Shown here: one piece after another, positions 6,962-10,270 of the stretch
How positions within the stretch are numbered: position 1 is the first letter of the stretch
Layout of the letters: every line of letters starts with the position of its first letter
Notes under the pieces: generated by a model
Database searches by the model: none
Seen by the model: only the letters and a program-made list of their open reading frames with translations
Told to the model about the DNA's origin: nothing
Translations under genes and position numbers: made by a program
Source of the DNA: Deltaproteobacteria bacterium
Lineage (GTDB): Bacteria; Desulfobacterota; Desulfobacteria; Desulfobacterales; UBA11574
Reading direction: 5' to 3'
Assembly: GCA_019314155.1 (NCBI GenBank)
Contig: JAFCZV010000045.1
Location: forward strand, 1-10,270
Length of the DNA: 10,270 nucleotides

Positions 6962-8536
6962 TCATTTCCCAGCATATTTTTTGATCTTTTTCAAAAGGCC
7001 CCGCCACAACGCCTTGATCTCCTCTATGCCCAGAACGTATCCCGCCGACATAAGGATGACAACAAACACCAGGGCGGTCAGAAAAGAAACCGCAAGGCTT
7101 CCGCCAAACGTGGCCGAATCGAATCCCGACAGGACGGTCTCCTTGAAAAATTCCAGAAACAGGCCTAACGGTATACTCAACAGGATCGTTCGCAGATAAA
7201 ACCGATACACCCTGAGACTATCCTTGTTTTCACTCTTTTTGTTCCAAAAAACGTATAGCAAACCAACTTGAAAAATGGCTGAAAATGAAATCGCCAGCGC
7301 CACCCCTCCGGTGCCCATCTTCAGCATTCCAACCATGTAAACGGGAATGCTCAGAAGCACTGCCGCGGTTCCGTACAATGCTGGAAAGAGCGTGTTCTGC
7401 ACGGCATAATATCCCCGAACCACAATGGTCTGTGCAGCAAAGGCAAACGCTCCGATCATCAAAAAAACCAGCACCTGGGATGTTAAGGCCGTTGCGGCGG
7501 CATCAAACCGGCCCCGCTGAAACAAGATGACAACCGTTTCCTGTCTGAGCACTATAATCAAAATGGAAAACGGAACCACCAGCGCCAGATATCGGAGGGT
7601 ATCGTTCAGCAGCCGGTTCATTTCACCGATTTTATTCTCTGCCGCCAGACGCGCCATAAACGGAAACGACGCCATCCCCACCGCCTGGCCGAAGAAGCCC
7701 ACGAGTATAAACATGGTCCTCAGGCCGTAATTGAGGCTGGCAATGCTGCCTCGCGGCAAATAGGAACCGAAAAACCGAAATAAAAATTCCGTTGAAAAGC
7801 TCATGGTCAGGCCGATCATCAAAGGAAGCGTCAACCGAAGATAGAGCCATAGATCCGGGTGTCTGAAATCGAAAGCCACTGTGAACCGCATCCCGACCTT
7901 TTTTGCACCCCATATCTGAACCATGAAATTGCCGATAAAGGCCCCGAAGAGAACTCCCCAGGAAAAACCTTCCATGCCGATTCGAGGCCCCAGCAGTGCC
8001 CCCCCGAAAATAATTCCCAGATTGTATAAAAGGGGAGACAGGGCCGGTATGAGAAATTTCTCCTTGGCAAATTGGACGGCCATAAACATACCGCCGGAAA
8101 AGAAGAAAAACTGTGCCGGTATGATAATTCGTGTCATCCTGACTGCCCGTTCGATCAATACGGGATCATCGAGCCCCGGCGCGAAAATCTGGACGAAGCC
8201 GCGTGCATAAACGCAGGTAATTGTAATCAATACCAGCAGTAAGCCACCGAAGCCGGTGAAGATGAGCGAAAAGACCCGCCAGCCTTCCGCTTCTTTGTTT
8301 CGTACCAGATAAAGAGAAAAAATCGGGATAAACGTCACCGAAAGGAACCCGCTGGCAACGATATGATTTAGAATTTCGGGGATGATAAAGGCGACCTGAT
8401 AGGCATCGACGCCACCGCTGATTCCGCCAATATAGGCAATCACCTGCTCCCGGATGAGACCGGTAAGACGGCTTAAAAAAACCGAAGCCATCATAATCAG
8501 CGAGGCCAAACCGACTTTTTTATACATGGAAGACAT
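6962..8536 (-). CDS. murJ: Lipid II flippase MurJ (MviN family)
   Basis: An integral inner-membrane protein of the MOP exporter superfamily that moves lipid-linked peptidoglycan precursor to the periplasmic face. Its 524 residues are mostly hydrophobic and fit about 14 membrane helices. Family marks: SRLTGLIRE near 22-30 (Arg23 and Arg29 align with E. coli Arg18 and Arg24), Asp44 in GVDAYQVAF, LNYGLRTM with Arg273 (aligned with Arg270), and LFQRGRFD at 338-345. The Arg at E. coli position 52 is replaced by Asn57-His58, which is notable because that Arg is needed in E. coli. The C-terminal tail is Lys-rich and cytosolic. The ATG at 8536 has no good ribosome site, and Met4 (8527) is an alternative. 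It is monocistronic and divergent from the selenoprotein gene. Confidence 0.9.
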   Translation of the reverse strand: MSSMYKKVGLASLIMMASVFLSRLTGLIREQVIAYIGGISGGVDAYQVAFIIPEILNHIVASGFLSVTFIPIFSLYLVRNKEAEGWRVFSLIFTGFGGLLLVLITITCVYARGFVQIFAPGLDDPVLIERAVRMTRIIIPAQFFFFSGGMFMAVQFAKEKFLIPALSPLLYNLGIIFGGALLGPRIGMEGFSWGVLFGAFIGNFMVQIWGAKKVGMRFTVAFDFRHPDLWLYLRLTLPLMIGLTMSFSTEFLFRFFGSYLPRGSIASLNYGLRTMFILVGFFGQAVGMASFPFMARLAAENKIGEMNRLLNDTLRYLALVVPFSILIIVLRQETVVILFQRGRFDAAATALTSQVLVFLMIGAFAFAAQTIVVRGYYAVQNTLFPALYGTAAVLLSIPVYMVGMLKMGTGGVALAISFSAIFQVGLLYVFWNKKSENKDSLRVYRFYLRTILLSIPLGLFLEFFKETVLSGFDSATFGGSLAVSFLTALVFVVILMSAGYVLGIEEIKALWRGLLKKIKKYAGK

Positions 8537-8583
8537 ATTTTTTGGGCAACGGTTCCTTGATCGGCGATGAGGTCAATTTGAGG

Positions 8584-8613
8584 ACTATAGCACCATAATG
8601 ATATCGCTAACAA
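8584..8613 (-). promoter_or_regulatory. Possible sigma-70 promoter of murJ
   Basis: On the minus strand TTGTTA (8608-8613) and TATAGT (8584-8589) are separated by 18 bases, a 4/6 and a 5/6 match to consensus. It predicts a leader of about 40 bases before the murJ ATG. Confidence 0.3.
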
Positions 8614-8679
8614 TAAATGTTTTTTGTTATGCCTGAGAATCCAGGGTCGCCCCTGTCTGAGTTTATCGGCTACGTGGTT

Positions 8680-8715
8680 TTGAACGAAAAGTTATTGTCC
8701 GTTCAATTATTGAAC
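8680..8715. promoter_or_regulatory. Overlapping inverted repeats, likely enhancer-binding-protein site
   Basis: TTGAACG (8680-8686) and CGTTCAA (8700-8706) form a perfect 7-bp inverted repeat with a 13-base spacer. GTTCAAT-T-ATTGAAC (8701-8715) is a second perfect palindrome sharing the middle half-site. The three half-sites lie about 140-175 bases before the expected start of the sigma-54 promoter at 8828, the normal distance for an upstream activator site of a sigma-54 enhancer-binding protein. The regulator itself is not in the window. Confidence 0.5.
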
Positions 8716-8827
8716 CCTGTCCGATACGCTTTTTCATGATACAAATATGTTTCACTTAACCCATTGCGCTACATTTGCTTGATATCGTTTCTCCCTAAAA
8801 TACAATTGGTTATCCAATCGAACCCTG

Positions 8828-8844
8828 TTGGCATGGTCATTGCT
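8828..8844 (+). promoter_or_regulatory. Sigma-54 (-24/-12) promoter of the selenoprotein gene
   Basis: TTGGCATG-GTCA-TTGCT matches the sigma-54 consensus TTGGCACG-N4-TTGCT at all but one base, with the required 10 bases between the GG (8830-8831) and the GC (8842-8843). Transcription would start near 8855, leaving a leader of about 100 bases. A sigma-70-like TATAAA (8849-8854) overlaps but has poor spacing to any -35 box. Confidence 0.6.
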
Positions 8845-8953
8845 ATTGTATAAAGAGTTGTTTGCGTTTTTGATCCGCAGACCAACCCATCGACCGGGCC
8901 GGACAGAGTCGAATCTTATTCAGCCAGGTCATCAAACATATGGAGGTGAAATC

Positions 8954-9526
8954 ATGACGAATCCAATCCAATGGGAATCAGACATAACCCATGCCCTCGA
9001 CATGGCAAAAAAAGAAGGTAAACCTGTTCTGCTCGATTTCTTCAATCCCGGCTGAATCGGCTGCCAACAGATGGATGCAGTTACGTATCCCGATCCGGCC
9101 GTAATCGATTTTATGTCCGACGCCTTGATTGCTTTGCGCGTCCCGTCAGACAGCAAGCCCCTCAGCGACGACTTCAACGTTAAATGGACCCCCACTTTGA
9201 TAACATTGGGTCCTGACGGTCAAGACCACCACCGGACCGTCGGTTTTTTAGAGCCTAAAGAACTGATTGCACGCCTGCTGCTTGGAGAGGGGAAATATTT
9301 CTTTGATAATGACAAGTTTCCCGAGGCATTAAAAGCATTGGAAAAAATCCTGGCAGATTACAGAAATACGGACGCCGTGCAAGAAGCCATATATTTAAAG
9401 GGGGTAAGCCAATACAAGAACTCCGGCGACCCGCTACCTTTAAAAGCGGCATATGAAACATTGAGAAAGGATTTTCCTGAGGGCGAGTGGACAAAACGGG
9501 CGTATCCATACCGTTTAATCGGATAA
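8954..9526 (+). CDS. Thioredoxin-like selenoprotein (UxxC) with TPR-like C-terminus
   Basis: The frame runs from ATG 8954 (ribosome site GGAGGTG) to TAA 9524-9526 with one in-frame TGA at 9053-9055. With that TGA read as selenocysteine the protein has 190 residues: a thioredoxin-type strand KPVLLDFFNPG, then U34-I-G-C37 where thioredoxins have CxxC, then QQM and a helix, and WTPTLI (78-83) with the cis-proline that packs against the active site. Residues 108-185 are helical with TPR-like repeats (GKYFFDNDKFPEALKALEKI). Codon use and similarity continue smoothly across the TGA, and a SECIS-like hairpin follows it. No signal peptide, so it is cytosolic, probably a thiol/selenol oxidoreductase or peroxide-handling protein; substrate unknown. 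A gene-prediction program would stop at the TGA or start at Met40. It is preceded by a sigma-54 promoter. The alternative, a nonsense mutation, is less likely. Confidence 0.82.
9056..9094 (+). promoter_or_regulatory. Candidate bacterial SECIS hairpin after the UGA
   Basis: Directly after the UGA, AUCG (9056-9059) can pair with CGAU (9091-9094), closing a hairpin whose upper stem is GGAUGC/GUAUCC (9073-9078 with 9085-9090, one G-U pair). The six-base loop AGUUAC holds the G and U expected for SelB binding and begins 23 bases after the UGA, within the usual 16-37. An alternative stem CUGC/GCAG (9061-9064 with 9077-9080) is also possible. The element lies inside the coding sequence, as bacterial SECIS elements do. 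Confidence 0.6.
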
Positions 9527-9541
9527 GATCCGAACCTCTTA

Positions 9542-9576
9542 TCCCAGAGCACCTTGATCATTCAGATGCTCTGGGA
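9542..9576. repeat. Perfect 10-bp inverted repeat after the selenoprotein gene
   Basis: TCCCAGAGCA (9542-9551) and TGCTCTGGGA (9567-9576) are perfect complements around a 15-base loop that contains TGATCA. No T-run follows on either strand, so it is not a standard intrinsic terminator. It starts 15 bases after the stop codon and may stabilise the 3' end of the mRNA. Between it and the terminator at 9714 I see nothing else. Confidence 0.5.
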
Positions 9577-9713
9577 CATCCTTGGCCACATGGATCGAAC
9601 CCCATCTGCCTGTAGGGATATCTGCGTTCAGGCGCATGGTGTTCTGTAACGAACCGTGAAAGACGGCCCGGGATCCTGGGGGGCGTTCGTCACATTTTAG
9701 GTTTCCCACCAAC

Positions 9714-9752
9714 AAAAAAGCGTGGCATCGACGTGATGAGCCACGCTTTTTT
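9714..9752. terminator. Strong bidirectional intrinsic terminator
   Basis: AAAAAAGCGTGGC (9714-9726) pairs perfectly with GCCACGCTTTTTT (9740-9752) around a 13-base loop. It is a GC-rich stem flanked by A and T tracts, so it can end the selenoprotein transcript from the left and the hcp transcript from the right. Confidence 0.9.
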
Positions 9753-9780
9753 AATGATTTTTCTACCAAGCCCATGGGGA

Positions 9781-10270
9781 TCATCCCAAAATGGCCTTCA
9801 GATCCTCATCCGGCGTTGTAATCGGTTTGATGTCAAAGGTTTTCACCAGCGTTTCGAACACATTGGGTGTTAAAAAAGCCGGGAGTGACGGGCCGAGTCG
9901 AATGCCTTTGATTCCCAAATGTAGCAGCGCCAACAGGATACACACCGCCTTCTGTTCATACCAAGATATGATCAAAGAAAGCGGAAGTTCATTCACATCC
10001 ACATTAAAGGCGTTGGCAAGAGCCTCAGCGATCTGGACCGCCGAGTAAGCATCATTGCACTGACCGGCGTCCAGCAGCCTCGGGATGCCGCCGATATCGC
10101 CAAGGTCTTTGTCGAAAAAGCGATACTTACCGCAGGCCAAGGTCAACACAACGCAGTCTTTGGGAACCTTTTCCACAAACTCGGTGTAATAATTACGCCC
10201 GGGCTTGGCACCGTCGCAGCCCGCCACCAGAAAGAAGTGCCGGATGGCGCCGGCCTTAACCGCTTCGATG
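9781..10270 (-). CDS. hcp: Hybrid cluster protein Hcp (hydroxylamine/nitric oxide reductase), C-terminal part
   Basis: The last 162 residues of Hcp; the N-terminus lies beyond the right edge. Hcp carries an unusual 4Fe-2S-2O/3O hybrid cluster plus a standard Fe-S cluster and reduces nitric oxide or hydroxylamine in anaerobes under nitrosative stress. Visible hybrid-cluster ligands by motif and spacing: Cys in VAGCDGAKPGRNYYTEF (fragment residue 18, the persulfide-type cysteine), Cys in LACGKYRFF (46), Cys in DAGQCNDAY (71) and Glu in SWYEQKAV (105). Their 28- and 25-residue spacing fits the Desulfovibrio protein. The tail LGPSLPAFLTPNV...TPDEDLKAILG is standard for the family, and the TGA at 9781-9783 is the natural end. 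It is convergent with the selenoprotein gene. Regulation cannot be seen because the promoter is outside the window. Confidence 0.95.
   Translation of the reverse strand, partial: IEAVKAGAIRHFFLVAGCDGAKPGRNYYTEFVEKVPKDCVVLTLACGKYRFFDKDLGDIGGIPRLLDAGQCNDAYSAVQIAEALANAFNVDVNELPLSLIISWYEQKAVCILLALLHLGIKGIRLGPSLPAFLTPNVFETLVKTFDIKPITTPDEDLKAILG

Noticed and set aside
6180..7007. 275-codon minus-strand open frame
   Set aside because: It lies opposite the DUF89-like gene and runs into murJ in another frame; composition is that of an antisense shadow.
9053..9055. TGA as a nonsense mutation splitting the thioredoxin-like gene
   Set aside because: It falls exactly at the redox cysteine position, the downstream frame is intact to a natural stop, and a SECIS-like hairpin follows. 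Presence of the Sec machinery elsewhere in the genome is still to be confirmed.
9539..9784. 81-codon minus-strand open frame between the selenoprotein gene and hcp
   Set aside because: Its first part runs through the strong bidirectional terminator at 9714-9752 and it has no ribosome site, so it is unlikely to be expressed as a gene.

Overview
The window looks like a chromosomal stretch of a strictly anaerobic bacterium, most likely a deltaproteobacterium (Desulfobacterota, sulfate-reducer type). This is inferred from the gene set, not from a marker gene: a hybrid-cluster protein, a thioredoxin-like selenoprotein with an in-frame UGA, a ThiI with a methanogen-like cysteine set, a QueG-like iron-sulfur protein, and a sigma-54 promoter. 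Both ends cut through genes.

Layout. Bases 1-854 (minus) hold nearly all of a glutamate formimidoyltransferase (ftcD). Bases 860-1340 hold no clear gene, but the minus strand can form several stems and resembles the 5' part of a group II intron RNA. Bases 1357-1809 (minus) encode a small AT-rich stand-alone cyclic-nucleotide-binding-like domain. Bases 1993-3270 (minus) encode the tRNA 4-thiouridine synthetase ThiI, with its own promoter. Bases 3335-4040 are a long AT-rich intergenic stretch with an orphan minus-strand terminator at one end and the promoter of a QueG-like gene (4093-4884, plus) at the other. A 607-residue protein with a DUF89/ARMT1-like motif (5082-6905, plus) converges on murJ, the lipid II flippase gene (6962-8536, minus).

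The most interesting part is 8600-9760. A thioredoxin-fold/TPR-like protein (8954-9526, plus) has TGA exactly where the first cysteine of the CxxC active site belongs, so it reads as a UxxC selenoprotein. A hairpin fitting the bacterial SECIS layout follows the TGA. Upstream lie a near-consensus sigma-54 (-24/-12) promoter and, about 150 bases further up, overlapping TTGAAC/GTTCAA inverted repeats at the usual distance of an enhancer-binding-protein site. A strong bidirectional terminator (9714-9752) separates this gene from the C-terminal part of the hybrid cluster protein Hcp (9781-10270, minus).

Most genes appear to be single transcription units, because strands switch and gaps are wide; no long operon is visible. 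Shared themes are anaerobic redox and iron-sulfur chemistry (ThiI, QueG-like, selenoprotein, Hcp) and tRNA modification (ThiI, possibly QueG-like).
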